Shown in pieces: positions 1 through 9,433 of a stretch of 64,000 nucleotides of DNA (position 1 is the first letter of the stretch; every line of letters begins with the position of its first letter). The stretch is from Beijerinckiaceae bacterium (lineage in GTDB: Bacteria > Pseudomonadota > Alphaproteobacteria > Rhizobiales > Beijerinckiaceae). The notes under the pieces were generated by a model. That model was not told the DNA's origin. It worked only from the letters and a program-made list of their open reading frames with translations, and made no database searches. Position numbers and translations under genes: made by a program. The stretch is taken from positions 1 through 64,000 of the forward strand of contig JAIELD010000015.1 in NCBI GenBank assembly GCA_019753285.1, read 5' to 3'.

Positions 1-1
1 G

Positions 2-517
2 GTCGTCGAGGAAGGAACCGCTCGAAAGAACGGTTTCATGCCCGAGGTCAAGGCCGCCGGAAAGACGGGCACGACGGACAGTTACAAGGATGCCTGGTTC
101 GTGGGCTTCACCGGCAACTACGTCGCGGCTGTCTGGTTCGGCAATGATGATTCATCGCCGACCGAAACGGTGACCGGGGGCTTCCTGCCCACGATGGCCT
201 GGAAGAGTATCATGGAATACGCCCACAAGGACATCGAGCTGAAGCCGATACCGGGCCTCGCACCGAGCCAGACGCCGCCCGGACCGGTCGCGGCCCGCGG
301 CAAGACGCAAGGCTTCGTGCCGGTGAGCCTCAGCGTCACCCAGCGCGGACGCACGCTTTCGGGCAAAGCAGCAGCGACGATCGTGGAAATCGAGACGCTG
401 TTCAAGCGCGGCGCACAAGCGCGCGCCTTCGAGCCATTAAAACCGGCCGCGCTTTCGCCGCGCAGACCGGTGCAGAAGGCGGACAGCTTGAGCTTCGTTC
501 CGCTCGGGCGGCTCTGA
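2..517 (+). CDS. mrcA: Penicillin-binding protein 1A, C-terminal fragment (5' truncated by window edge)
   Basis: Open from base 2 (VVEEGTARKNGFMPEVKAAGKTGTTDSYKDAWFVGFTGNYVAAVWFGNDD); KTGTT box of class A PBPs. Confidence 0.9.
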   Translation, partial: VVEEGTARKNGFMPEVKAAGKTGTTDSYKDAWFVGFTGNYVAAVWFGNDDSSPTETVTGGFLPTMAWKSIMEYAHKDIELKPIPGLAPSQTPPGPVAARGKTQGFVPVSLSVTQRGRTLSGKAAATIVEIETLFKRGAQARAFEPLKPAALSPRRPVQKADSLSFVPLGRL

Positions 518-553
518 GGCCGTTCATTATCCCAACAGCGGAAAAACGCGCGC

Positions 554-1132
554 GTGATTCATATCGTCGGCTTCTTCATGGCCATCTTCATCGCGGCGAC
601 GAGCGGTCTCGGGCTCACCTGGCTGGCGGTCAACCTCGGGCATGGGTTTGACCAGGTTCGGGTTGGAAGCTGGTCCACCTCGCCCAAGGCCGGCACGCTC
701 GAATCAGATCCCTATTCGAAGGCGGTGATCGCACGCAGCGGAGAGATTCCGATGAGCGCCGGCGAGGGCCTCGCGCTGCGGAGCGATCGCGACGATGGCG
801 GCGCACCCCTGACGGGACGCTGTACGTATGTCGTCAAGGGCTCGTTGCCTCCGGCGCGTCTTTGGACCTTGACGGCCTACGACGATGCAGGCGCGTTCCG
901 CGACAATCCAGCCCATCGCTACAGCTTCACCTCATCCGAGATCGTCCGCGACGCGGACGGCTCTTTCGAAATCACGGTCAGCCCGGAGGTGAAGGCCGGC
1001 AACTGGCTGCCGGTCGATCGCGAACAGAGCCTCGTTCTCGTCATCCGGCTTTATGACACGCCTGCCAGCAGCAGCGTTTCGCAGCTCGGCACGCAGATGA
1101 TCCCTAAAATCGAGCGGAAGGCGTGCCTGTGA
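554..1132 (+). CDS. DUF1214 domain-containing protein
   Basis: 192 aa ORF with N-terminal TM; C-terminal pattern (LWTLTAYDDAGAFRDNPAHRYSF...VSPEV..NWLPV) typical of DUF1214. Confidence 0.75.
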   Translation: MIHIVGFFMAIFIAATSGLGLTWLAVNLGHGFDQVRVGSWSTSPKAGTLESDPYSKAVIARSGEIPMSAGEGLALRSDRDDGGAPLTGRCTYVVKGSLPPARLWTLTAYDDAGAFRDNPAHRYSFTSSEIVRDADGSFEITVSPEVKAGNWLPVDREQSLVLVIRLYDTPASSSVSQLGTQMIPKIERKACL

Positions 1133-1683
1133 CCCGACTCTGGCCCTGGCTGTTCGCGGGCCTGTTCCTCGGCGGGATCGCGCATCTCGTTTCGATTCTC
1201 ATCCTGCCATCCGTATCGCGGCAGGATGCGACGTCGATCCTGCGCGCGCTCGGGCCGATCAACACGCTTTTGACGCTGCCGAGGAGCCGACCGCAGGCAA
1301 GCGTCATACCCTTCGGCGATCCAAACGCTGCGGTCGCGATCTGCCCCTTCGACATTACGGCGATGCCGCTTCGCATCCGCGCTCCGGCTGGCGACACGAT
1401 CCTCACGCTCACCTTCATGCAGGGCGGGGGCGGCATCTTCTATTCACTGTCGGACAAGGCGAATCTGAAGGGCGCGCTCGACGTGCGGCTTGCGACCGAC
1501 GATCAACTCCAGACGATCGAGGGGAATGATCCGGAGGACCAGACGATCACCGAGCTGCGCATCCGCGCGCCGCGCGCCACCGGCGTCGTGCTGATCCGCG
1601 CCATATCGAGCGAGGCGGCGCTCTATCCGGATGCGGAACGCCGCGTGGCAGCGGCAAGCTGCGCGCCGGAGCGAATCCAGTAA
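1123..1683 (+). CDS. DUF1254 domain-containing protein
   Basis: 186 aa ORF overlapping the preceding DUF1214 gene by 10 bp; DUF1254-like, the usual partner. Confidence 0.65.
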   Translation: MPVTRLWPWLFAGLFLGGIAHLVSILILPSVSRQDATSILRALGPINTLLTLPRSRPQASVIPFGDPNAAVAICPFDITAMPLRIRAPAGDTILTLTFMQGGGGIFYSLSDKANLKGALDVRLATDDQLQTIEGNDPEDQTITELRIRAPRATGVVLIRAISSEAALYPDAERRVAAASCAPERIQ

Positions 1684-1707
1684 CCAGTGAGACCGACCGC
1701 CGGGTGG

Positions 1708-2478
1708 CTATTTGGTGATGAGCGGGCGCGGCGCGCCATAGCCGATGCGGCCTGAGACCGGCTGGCATTCGATCGCCAGCGCCTTCAGGCCCTGCTCGGC
1801 GTAGATGGCCTCGCGCATCGGTCCCATCAGCACGAGGCGTTCGAGAGCGTAGCGGTACATCTCGATCCGATAGCAAAGATCGCGATGCACCCACTGTTCC
1901 AGCATGACGTTTTCATAAATGCGAGCGCGCGCATCATCGACCTCGCCGGGCGTGATGTCGGTCACGAAAGCGAAACTGCGCTCGCGGATGCGGTCAGCCT
2001 CCTTCACGCGCGCATAGACCGCGTGAAACTGACCGATCAGCACGCGATCCGCCTCGATGTCCTCGGCGAGGCGACGGTAGCGCGAGGCGAGCGATCGGAA
2101 CGCCGCATCGCTCAACAGCATGTTGAGATAGATTTCGCGGTTCGTGCCGGTGATCGAGGGCAGGATGCGCTGGACGCGCATTTCGGCAAGCGTGTCGTCG
2201 AATTTGTTCTGCGCGAATTGCGGCATCAGAAAGTGCCAGGCGCGGTCGCGCAGCTCGCGCTCGTCATCGGTCGTCGCGCCCCATGATTCAGGCTCGCCGC
2301 GATAGGCGATGGCAGCCTGACTGAGAAGCGGCCAATAGGTGCCGGTGAGGTAGTCGGTCTTGACGCGGCCGAAATCGCCGGTGCCCGAGCCGCAGCCGGT
2401 CAGGGCCAGCAGACAGCACATCAGCGCCGACATCCGTATCGGATGCGGCCGGTGCGCCTTTTCAAGACGCTGCGCCAT
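1708..2478 (-). CDS. Hypothetical lipoprotein
   Basis: 256 aa ORF; lipobox-like LLALTGCGSG near N-terminus. Confidence 0.7.
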   Translation of the reverse strand: MAQRLEKAHRPHPIRMSALMCCLLALTGCGSGTGDFGRVKTDYLTGTYWPLLSQAAIAYRGEPESWGATTDDERELRDRAWHFLMPQFAQNKFDDTLAEMRVQRILPSITGTNREIYLNMLLSDAAFRSLASRYRRLAEDIEADRVLIGQFHAVYARVKEADRIRERSFAFVTDITPGEVDDARARIYENVMLEQWVHRDLCYRIEMYRYALERLVLMGPMREAIYAEQGLKALAIECQPVSGRIGYGAPRPLITK

Positions 2479-2483
2479 GGCCG

Positions 2484-2660
2484 TCAGGCCCGGCGCCGGC
2501 GTGAACGATTCGAGCCGCTGGTCTTCAGCGGCGCATGCGGCTTGTCGTCATGGCGCTCATAGCGAACGCCCGTGAAAAAGACGATTTCTGCACTTCCCGA
2601 AGGCGGTTTTGAAACGCGGGTCTCGACGTTTTTCGCTCGGGGCATGGGAATGAGGACGCC
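2484..2660 (-). CDS. Small conserved-looking protein (MGVLIPMPRAKN...AEIVFFTGVRYER)
   Basis: In-frame ATG at 2660 with upstream GGAG; sits 5 bp before the lipoprotein gene on the same strand; FFTGVRYER tail resembles small rhizobial proteins. Confidence 0.5.
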   Translation of the reverse strand, partial: GVLIPMPRAKNVETRVSKPPSGSAEIVFFTGVRYERHDDKPHAPLKTSGSNRSRRRRA

Positions 2661-2773
2661 CATCGAAAAAAGCTCCACGATTGCGATGAAGCCATTTTCA
2701 TCCAATCCCGTGCATTTCGGCGGATCATGGTTAATTTTGAGCTAATGAGCTGTCGTTTTATGAAACAGCTTCG

Positions 2774-3112
2774 TCACAGGAGATCGAGGAAATGCCGGCC
2801 CGCCCGGTCCTCCACCTCGACGAGCCAGAGATCGGGATCGAATTTCAGTTCCCTGACAATCTTCGCCTCGACCTCGGCGGCATCGATCGTGTCGCTGTCA
2901 TGCGTGCGCTGCCAACGCCTGACGCCGTCATCATCCTGCATCAGCGATTGCGGCGCGGGCGCATAGAACGCTGCCTGCCCATCGAGGCGATCGACCTTGA
3001 TGAAGATGGCGCCGGCCTCAGCCGCGCCGCGCCGGCGCAGCATGGCGACCGCGCCCTCACCCTCTGCACGGCGAAGATAGGCCGAGACCCAGAAATCCGA
3101 TCGTAAACGCAT
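2774..3112 (-). CDS. DUF1491 family protein
   Basis: 112 aa; LRSDFWVSAYLRR...AGAIFIKVDRLDG...RTHDSDTIDAAEVEAKIVRELKFDPDLWLVEVEDR pattern of DUF1491. Confidence 0.8.
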   Translation of the reverse strand: MRLRSDFWVSAYLRRAEGEGAVAMLRRRGAAEAGAIFIKVDRLDGQAAFYAPAPQSLMQDDDGVRRWQRTHDSDTIDAAEVEAKIVRELKFDPDLWLVEVEDRAGRHFLDLL

Positions 3113-3135
3113 GGTCTCAGCCCCGCTCGAGGCGG

Positions 3136-3963
3136 CTAATCGATGGTCATGCCGGACGCAGCCGACAGTTCTTTCAGGAAGCGGCCATTGGGCTCGCCCC
3201 GCACGGCAAGCTTGCGGTCGCGCTCGAAGCGCTCGATGGCGGCCTTGGTCGTGGCACCGAACGAACCGTCGGTCCGCAAGGGGCCGTAGCCGATCTTGTT
3301 GAGAGCGCGCTGCACGCCCTCGACCGTCCGCGTCCGCTCGGGCTGCGCGGTCGATCCGGCGTCCTTGATGAGAAGAAGGAGCTGGTCCTTCATCGCAAGC
3401 TTGGAGGCGGCGACTTGCGTCAACAGCTTCTCCGTGGCCTGGCCGGTCACCGGCAGACCCGCGGCCTTCTCATATTCGCGGATCGCGATCTCGAAGCGGG
3501 TGCCGGGCTTGCCGTCGATCACGCCGATGTAAAAGCCGCGCCGCGCGAGTTCGGCTTGGAGGTCCTTGTTGAGCACCGCCTGCTTCACGAGATCCGCTTC
3601 GCTTAGCTGCACGGGAGCGGAGGCCGGGCGCGCCGGCGGCAACGGCGCCTTGGCAGGCAGGGCCGAGGTCACCGGCGCAACCGCAAAGAACGGCGCTGGA
3701 TGACGATCATGCTGCAGCGCCACGGCGTTGACGAGAATGACGCCGGAAATGCCAAGCGCGACAATCGCCGCCAGCGAGCGCATCGGCCGATGAAAGATGC
3801 GGCGGCCGACCACGCGCAGCAGGCTCGTTTCGCCATGCACAAGCCGCAAGGCTTCGTCGCGCCACCTCGGCGCTGCTTTCGCGGCTTTGCCGCCCGGCTT
3901 CGACGCCTGGCGAGCCGCGCTGCGCTGCTGGCCCAGCGGCGGTAGGGTGGAGGCGTCAGGCAT
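3136..3963 (-). CDS. Peptidoglycan-binding (PG_binding_1-like) protein with N-terminal TM
   Basis: 275 aa; two PG-binding-like repeats (QAELARRGFYIGVIDGKPGTRFEIAIREYEKAAGL and QRALNKIGYGPLRTDGSFGATTKAAIERFERDRKL). Confidence 0.8.
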   Translation of the reverse strand: MPDASTLPPLGQQRSAARQASKPGGKAAKAAPRWRDEALRLVHGETSLLRVVGRRIFHRPMRSLAAIVALGISGVILVNAVALQHDRHPAPFFAVAPVTSALPAKAPLPPARPASAPVQLSEADLVKQAVLNKDLQAELARRGFYIGVIDGKPGTRFEIAIREYEKAAGLPVTGQATEKLLTQVAASKLAMKDQLLLLIKDAGSTAQPERTRTVEGVQRALNKIGYGPLRTDGSFGATTKAAIERFERDRKLAVRGEPNGRFLKELSAASGMTID

Positions 3964-5707
3964 GCTTCTTGAACACCTTCTCCGAGTGGTTTCTGTCCTC
4001 GTCGTCCTTGCCGCGCCGGAAGCTCTCGAGATCGACCGGCGCGTTTGCCTTCACGACCTCTGCGAGGGCGAGAGGCAGCGTGACCATTGTCTCAAAGCCG
4101 CCATCGGGCAGCAGACGCTCGCTGACGGCGCCGCCCTGATAGCGGGCAAGCGCCTGCGCCTGTTCGAAGAGAAGGCCGCTCCTCGGAGACAGCCTTTCCC
4201 GCAGACCGGCCGCCGACTGCGGATGGAGCGCCGCTCCATTCACCGGCGCGATGGCGAAACACATGGTCTCCTCACGCGAGGAGACGGTGAGGGCGACGCA
4301 GAGCGTCATTCCGATATCCATCATCGCCGCAGCGACGCCCGCGACCGTGGCGACCGCCGCCGAGCGATCGGCGCACCACTCGCCCTCGATCTCAACCGAG
4401 GTGATCGAGATCGTGAGACGCTTCTCGCCGAAATAGTCGCGAAGATAGGTCTCGGCGCTCTGGATGACCGCGACCGGATCGACCGTCTGAGGCGCGAGCA
4501 CGTAGGAACCCGATTTCAGGCGGACCATGTCGAGAAGCGCATCGGTTATGCGCAGCAGGGTCTGGCCGGATTCGTGGATGATCTCGCCATATTCGGCGAT
4601 CGTTCCGGGCTCATTCGGCTGCGTCGCCGGGCTGGCGAGCAGGTCCGAGAAGCCGATCACGGCGTTGAGCGGCGTACGGATGTGGTGGCTCATCTCGCTC
4701 AGATATCGTTCGGAGACATCGACCTCGTCGCCGGTTCGCCGAGACCGGTCGGCTTCCTGCACCCGGCTTCTCGACAGGAAGACGACCAACCGATCGCCGC
4801 CATCGGCCGGCGGGATGATCCTGGCGTCGAAATCGGAGAACGTCATCAGCCGCGTTTCCGGGTGCGGCGGATCGAGCCGCAGGCGCAGTCTCATCGATTG
4901 GGATGGCGCGGCAGGCTTGATGTCGGCGCAGGCCTTCAAAAGCGCCGGCCGATCGAGAAGGTGCAGACGTTCGAAAAGGCCGCGCCCGAGCAGGTCTGTC
5001 GCCATGGCGCCGAGAGTGTCGAGCGCATTGGGGCCAAGTGCGAGGACGCGTCCGCTGCGATCGATGAGGAGCGCCGTTTCGAGACCATGCCTCAGCGTGG
5101 CTGCAACCAGGGCTTCATCCTCCGACACGGGATGCCGAGCCGGTTCAATCAGGTGCGGTCGCCGCGCGCGGAGCGAGGACACCGCACCGGCGAACGGCGG
5201 CAGAAAGGCAAGCGCTGCGGCCCCGTATGCGTTGGTCGCTCCGGTTTCCAGAGCCATGCGATGCGCGACGAGCCAGAGGACGGCGAGACCGATCAGGCCT
5301 GCAAAGGATGCTTTGAGCGAGACGGCGCGCGGCGGAGCCGCGATTTCGAAATCGACCAGCGAGAGCGCCAGAAAGGCAAGGCTGCAGACAGGACCAAGTC
5401 CCGCGGCAAGAAAACCGATGGCGAGAAGCGCCGAAACCAGCACCTGCAGCCGTGCGGCGAATACGGCGGACTGCTTAAGGCGAAGTGCGGTCAAAGCAGT
5501 CGCCCATGGAAACAGCAAGGCCGCCATGACGAGCAGAAGGTGTAGCGGCTTGGCGGCCGGGGCAGCCAACAGGAACGGCAGCGCGGTGCCGCCAGCACAC
5601 AGGGCAATCCAGCGGGATTGGGCGAAGGCATCGCCCTTCGCTTCTCCCGTTTTCGTCCATTCGACCGATTTCAGCTTGGAGGCGACCGCCGCAACCATGA
5701 AACGCAA
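3956..5707 (-). CDS. PAS-containing membrane sensor histidine kinase-like protein, degenerate ATPase domain
   Basis: 583 aa; N-terminal TM helices; H-box SEMSHHIRTPLNAVIGFSDLL; no recognisable N, G1 or G2 boxes. Overlaps the next gene by 8 bp. Confidence 0.8.
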   Translation of the reverse strand: MRFMVAAVASKLKSVEWTKTGEAKGDAFAQSRWIALCAGGTALPFLLAAPAAKPLHLLLVMAALLFPWATALTALRLKQSAVFAARLQVLVSALLAIGFLAAGLGPVCSLAFLALSLVDFEIAAPPRAVSLKASFAGLIGLAVLWLVAHRMALETGATNAYGAAALAFLPPFAGAVSSLRARRPHLIEPARHPVSEDEALVAATLRHGLETALLIDRSGRVLALGPNALDTLGAMATDLLGRGLFERLHLLDRPALLKACADIKPAAPSQSMRLRLRLDPPHPETRLMTFSDFDARIIPPADGGDRLVVFLSRSRVQEADRSRRTGDEVDVSERYLSEMSHHIRTPLNAVIGFSDLLASPATQPNEPGTIAEYGEIIHESGQTLLRITDALLDMVRLKSGSYVLAPQTVDPVAVIQSAETYLRDYFGEKRLTISITSVEIEGEWCADRSAAVATVAGVAAAMMDIGMTLCVALTVSSREETMCFAIAPVNGAALHPQSAAGLRERLSPRSGLLFEQAQALARYQGGAVSERLLPDGGFETMVTLPLALAEVVKANAPVDLESFRRGKDDEDRNHSEKVFKKHA

Positions 5708-6026
5708 AGACCCCTGTCACGTCGAGCGATGCTCTGACGGCACGCTTGAAGCCGTACTATCCCTTTGCAAGTTTAACGAACCCTGAGCCGTTCACCATAT
5801 TGCGGCGCGTGCAGGGGCCGTCAGAGCGCAAAACGCCGGAGCGAACGGCAAAACCGGCCAACGTGGTGAAGATGGCGTTGACGAAACGGTCCGGCAGGGG
5901 GTCGAGGGGCCAAAGTTTAAACAACTGCTTACTGCGTTGGCCAAAACTTGAGATAATTGCCGGTGAAATTGCTAAAACACCGAGGGTATAAGAGCAGCGG
6001 TTTTCAGCGACAGGGCAACACAGGCA

Positions 6027-6350
6027 ATGGCCATCGTGCGGATAGCTTTCGCGGCAGCCGCGCTCATCTACATCGCGCCGCATTTCGGCGTGGACGTCTT
6101 TAAGGCGGCGCGTCCGCTGATCGCCGAGGCGAGCCACGATCTGACGTCGGACGCGGTCGCGAAAACCGTTCTCGCCTATTGCCAGCAAAATCCGGACACC
6201 TGCGTGAGAATCGCGAAAGCCGCCCTGCAGACGGAGGCGCAGTCGCCGGAGACCATCAAGACCGTGCATGCCGAGTTGCGCCCCGCCCTCCCCGACAAGG
6301 CGCCGCTTCCGCCGGCCCGCCCCTCCGACCTCCGCCCGGCACTTCGATAG
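6027..6350 (+). CDS. Small hypothetical protein (possibly DUF5330-like)
   Basis: 107 aa ORF with N-terminal hydrophobic segment and Pro-rich C-terminus. Confidence 0.5.
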   Translation: MAIVRIAFAAAALIYIAPHFGVDVFKAARPLIAEASHDLTSDAVAKTVLAYCQQNPDTCVRIAKAALQTEAQSPETIKTVHAELRPALPDKAPLPPARPSDLRPALR

Positions 6351-6442
6351 CGCTCGAACAGGTACGGGACACATGGCCGCCCTTGACGGCGCCCGCGAGG
6401 GTACCCACAACGGAGCGAACGATCAGAATTCGGATCCCGCAG

Positions 6443-6886
6443 ATGGCCCTGCAGACAATCGACAGCATTCTTGAAGACCTCGGCTTCCTCGACGACTGGG
6501 AAGACAGGTATCGCTACATCATCGAGCTCGGGCGCAGCCTGCCGCCGCTGCCGGACGCGGCCCGCGTCGACGCCAACAAGGTGAGGGGTTGTGCGAGCCA
6601 GGTGTGGCTCGACACGCATGTGAGCGATGAAACGTCGCCAGACCCGGTCATGACCTTCGCGGGCGACAGCGACGCCCATATCGTGCGAGGCCTCGTCGCC
6701 CTTGCCGTAGCGCTGTATTCCGGCAAGCGAGCGAGCGAGGTCGCGGCGACCGACGCGATCGAGCTCTTCGGCAGGCTCGGGATGAAAGAGCATCTCAGCG
6801 CGCAGCGATCGAACGGGTTCCGCTCGCTGGTGGACACGATGAGAAACGAGGCCGCGCGCCGCCTGACAAGGCATGAAACCGCCTAG
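6443..6886 (+). CDS. sufE: SufE family Fe-S cluster assembly protein
   Basis: DWEDRYRYIIELGRSLPPLP...NKVRGCASQVWL active-site Cys motif; start chosen at ATG 6443. Confidence 0.9.
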   Translation: MALQTIDSILEDLGFLDDWEDRYRYIIELGRSLPPLPDAARVDANKVRGCASQVWLDTHVSDETSPDPVMTFAGDSDAHIVRGLVALAVALYSGKRASEVAATDAIELFGRLGMKEHLSAQRSNGFRSLVDTMRNEAARRLTRHETA

Positions 6887-7665
6887 GCGTCGACGCCGCT
6901 TTCGCCCGCAGTCCAGACCCGAACGACGCCGCTGCGTTCGCGTCCGCGCGTTTCGTCCGAGAAGCCATAGTGCCGCGCGAGCCGGTCCAGAGCGAGCCGC
7001 GCCACGACCTTCGCCGACCGCACCGGCCAGCGCCGCTCCCGTTCGATCTGCTCGAGCCCTTTCAGAAAGCAGCAGAGATCGAACAGAAGACCGGAAAACT
7101 CAGGACCGACCGCCTGCAGCGCAGCGTTCATGCGTTGCCCGGCGGCGACAATGCTTTCAGCCGCATTGAGGCCGGCGGAACCACCATTTCTGCTCCCCGC
7201 CAAGGGGTTTGACCAGTCGATACCCATGCGCGGCGCAGTGCGGCTCATCGTGTAGTCAAGACGCAGGCGCTCACCAGCCGCGAAGGCGGCTGCTCCGATG
7301 ATGGGCTCGCCATCCGCTCCCTTGCGCCGCCGCATCCAGAGCAGCGGGCTTTCAGCATCGTTGCAATAAACCGTCGCCTCTGCGCCTTCGATCGTGACCT
7401 TCTGCGTCGATAGTGTCTCGTGCTGCGCCCGGAACCGATCAGGTGCTGAAGCTGTATCCGAGGGCTTGCGCGCGAGAGCCGCCTCGCCTGCACTCGTCAG
7501 TCTCAACTGCCCGTCCGCCTGCGGGGCGGCCAGCTTGAGCCGGATCAGTTCGGCGGCAGCGACTCTCGGAAATCGTTGTCCCGCCGGCGCGCCGAAGCCG
7601 TCCCTGCCCAACTGCTTCAAGAGGCGATTTGCCGAACGGGTCATTGATGCAGTGCGTTGGCTCAT
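6883..7665 (-). CDS. DUF6456 domain-containing protein (helix-turn-helix-like)
   Basis: Start ATG at 7665 overlaps the upstream stop (ATGA); C-terminal domain (RLRLDYTMSRTAPRMGIDWSNP...) matches the DUF6456 pattern. Confidence 0.75.
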   Translation of the reverse strand: MSQRTASMTRSANRLLKQLGRDGFGAPAGQRFPRVAAAELIRLKLAAPQADGQLRLTSAGEAALARKPSDTASAPDRFRAQHETLSTQKVTIEGAEATVYCNDAESPLLWMRRRKGADGEPIIGAAAFAAGERLRLDYTMSRTAPRMGIDWSNPLAGSRNGGSAGLNAAESIVAAGQRMNAALQAVGPEFSGLLFDLCCFLKGLEQIERERRWPVRSAKVVARLALDRLARHYGFSDETRGRERSGVVRVWTAGESGVDA

Positions 7666-8051
7666 GATGGTTCTCCAGATATCAGGACTGGATCGAACCG
7701 CCTCGTCCAGGCATCGAGCGCGCATTCGAGCGCTCCGATCGCGACATCAATGGCGGGATCGTCGCGCATATCCTCGACCTGATGGCAGAAACGGCGAACG
7801 GTGGTGCGATCGCAGGCGAACATCCGCGCAAGGTCACTATAGTTCAGGCCGAACGCGACGTGGCCAAGATAGACAGCGACCCGGCGATGCAGCGGCGTCG
7901 CGGGCCTGCCGAGCGATGGGCGTCGCTTTCCTGATGCATCTGGAAAGGCGCAAAGACCCTTCGCCAATTCTGCGCCGCGACACTGACCACCGAGCCGATC
8001 GTTCGATGCGGACAGGCGCTTTGCGCATCTATTAAACGAGTGAAAATTCAT
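7662..8051 (-). CDS. Helix-turn-helix protein resembling DnaA domain IV
   Basis: 129 aa; VAYLGHVAFGLNYSDLARMFACDRTTVRRFCHQVEDMRDDP resembles the DnaA C-terminal HTH (xxDHTTVxHA). Confidence 0.65.
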   Translation of the reverse strand: MNFHSFNRCAKRLSASNDRLGGQCRGAELAKGLCAFPDASGKRRPSLGRPATPLHRRVAVYLGHVAFGLNYSDLARMFACDRTTVRRFCHQVEDMRDDPAIDVAIGALECALDAWTRRFDPVLISGEPS

Positions 8052-8175
8052 AATATAGGAATATTATCTGTTTTAAATTCAATCAAGAGACTTTTTTATA
8101 TTTCATAGGTTTTTTTTCTTTATGCCCGCTCGACGGTTTGCTCTCATCCTTTCAGTGCGCAGGGAGTGCAAGCCG

Positions 8176-8505
8176 ATGTCCGACGACCAATCCAGACCGC
8201 AGTCTGTCAAACGCATTGATGCGAGAACGAAAAGGGCGCAGGCGATTCGGGTCTGGCGGGCGCCGGACCTCGAAGCCGAAAGGTCGGTATCAGCCTGTTC
8301 GAGCGTCCTGCTCGTCAGCGACGAAAATGCAAGGCGCGAAACCCTGAGTGGCCTGGCGCTCAAGCTTCGCCGTGAAGCGGCGCGCGGCAAATCATTCCAT
8401 CCGGAGTATGATATTGGCCGGCACCTGCGCCTGCTCATGGAGTTGAGAGCGCTGTCCGGCACGAGCAGGCGCAAAACGAAACAGGCCGCTCGAGGAGCGG
8501 CCTGA
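8176..8505 (+). CDS. Hypothetical protein
   Basis: In-frame ATG 8176 preceded by AGGGAG; longer ORF from 8122 also possible. Confidence 0.5.
   Translation: MSDDQSRPQSVKRIDARTKRAQAIRVWRAPDLEAERSVSACSSVLLVSDENARRETLSGLALKLRREAARGKSFHPEYDIGRHLRLLMELRALSGTSRRKTKQAARGAA
8482..8504 (-). terminator. Intrinsic terminator of mucR (minus strand)
   Basis: CAGGCCGCTC-GAG-GAGCGGCCTG 10-bp perfect stem; on the minus strand followed by TTTCGTTTT. Confidence 0.65.
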
Positions 8506-8532
8506 CGGTATTCGGTCTTCAAAAAAAGCCTG

Positions 8533-8961
8533 TTACTTTACGGCGCGGCCCCGGCGACGCTGCTGTCCGAGACCCATTTCCTTGGCGAGGCGCGAACGCG
8601 CTTCGGCATAATTCGGCGCGACCATCGGATATTCGGGCGGCAAACCCCACTTCTCGCGGTACTGATCGGGCGAAATGTTATACTGCGTCCGCAAATGGCG
8701 CTTCAGCGACTTGAAACGCTTTCCATCTTCGAGGCAGATGATGTAATCGGGCGTCACGGACTTCTTGACCGAGATTGCCGGCTTCTGCGGCTCGCTCGGC
8801 AATTCAGGCGCGACCCCTGCTCCGACGCGCATCAGCGCATTGTGCACATCGCTGATGAGGTGAGGCAAATCAGACGAGGGAACCGAGTTGTTGCTCACAT
8901 AGGCCGACACGATGTCAGCAGCAAGTTCGATGAATTCTGAAGACGAAGCCGAACTGGACAT
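8533..8961 (-). CDS. mucR: MucR/Ros family transcriptional regulator
   Basis: [64 protein letters not shown]; characteristic MucR C-terminus. Confidence 0.9.
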   Translation of the reverse strand: MSSSASSSEFIELAADIVSAYVSNNSVPSSDLPHLISDVHNALMRVGAGVAPELPSEPQKPAISVKKSVTPDYIICLEDGKRFKSLKRHLRTQYNISPDQYREKWGLPPEYPMVAPNYAEARSRLAKEMGLGQQRRRGRAVK

Positions 8962-9433
8962 TTCAAAAGAAGCCTTTCTCATTATATTCTTGATTTTGGA
9001 ACGAATTCAAAGTGTCCAAACCCAATTACGCTACCAAAGCGTGCAATCCGCAGTAAATCATGGTGAGTCTAAGCGCGGATTTCTTAATCCTCTGATAGAC
9101 CTCCAAAAACACCGATGCAAGTAGAATTTGATTGTTGCATAGCCCGTGCTGCGCTCGCATCATGAACATACAAGCAACCCACCATCTGAAGCGTGCGCGA
9201 GATGCTGAAATCCCTGAAGCCGTCAATTGTATTCGAAGCGGCGACAACGCCGTCTTTCGGACATCAATCGGCGAAAATGTGTCAATATGCTTTGAAAAAC
9301 GCGCCAAATTTGAGTCTTTTTGCAAGTGTAACCGTTTGAACAGCGTGAAGCGGTCCGAACGTTTGCCTCAAGCAGTGGCGACAATTCGTTCGGCCGGCAG
9401 CACAATTCAACAACAAAGATCAGGACGATATCT

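Noticed and set aside
3797-5545. 582-aa plus-strand ORF opposite the histidine kinase gene
   Set aside because: Arg/Gln/Glu-rich antisense shadow of a clearly coding minus-strand gene; common in GC-rich DNA.
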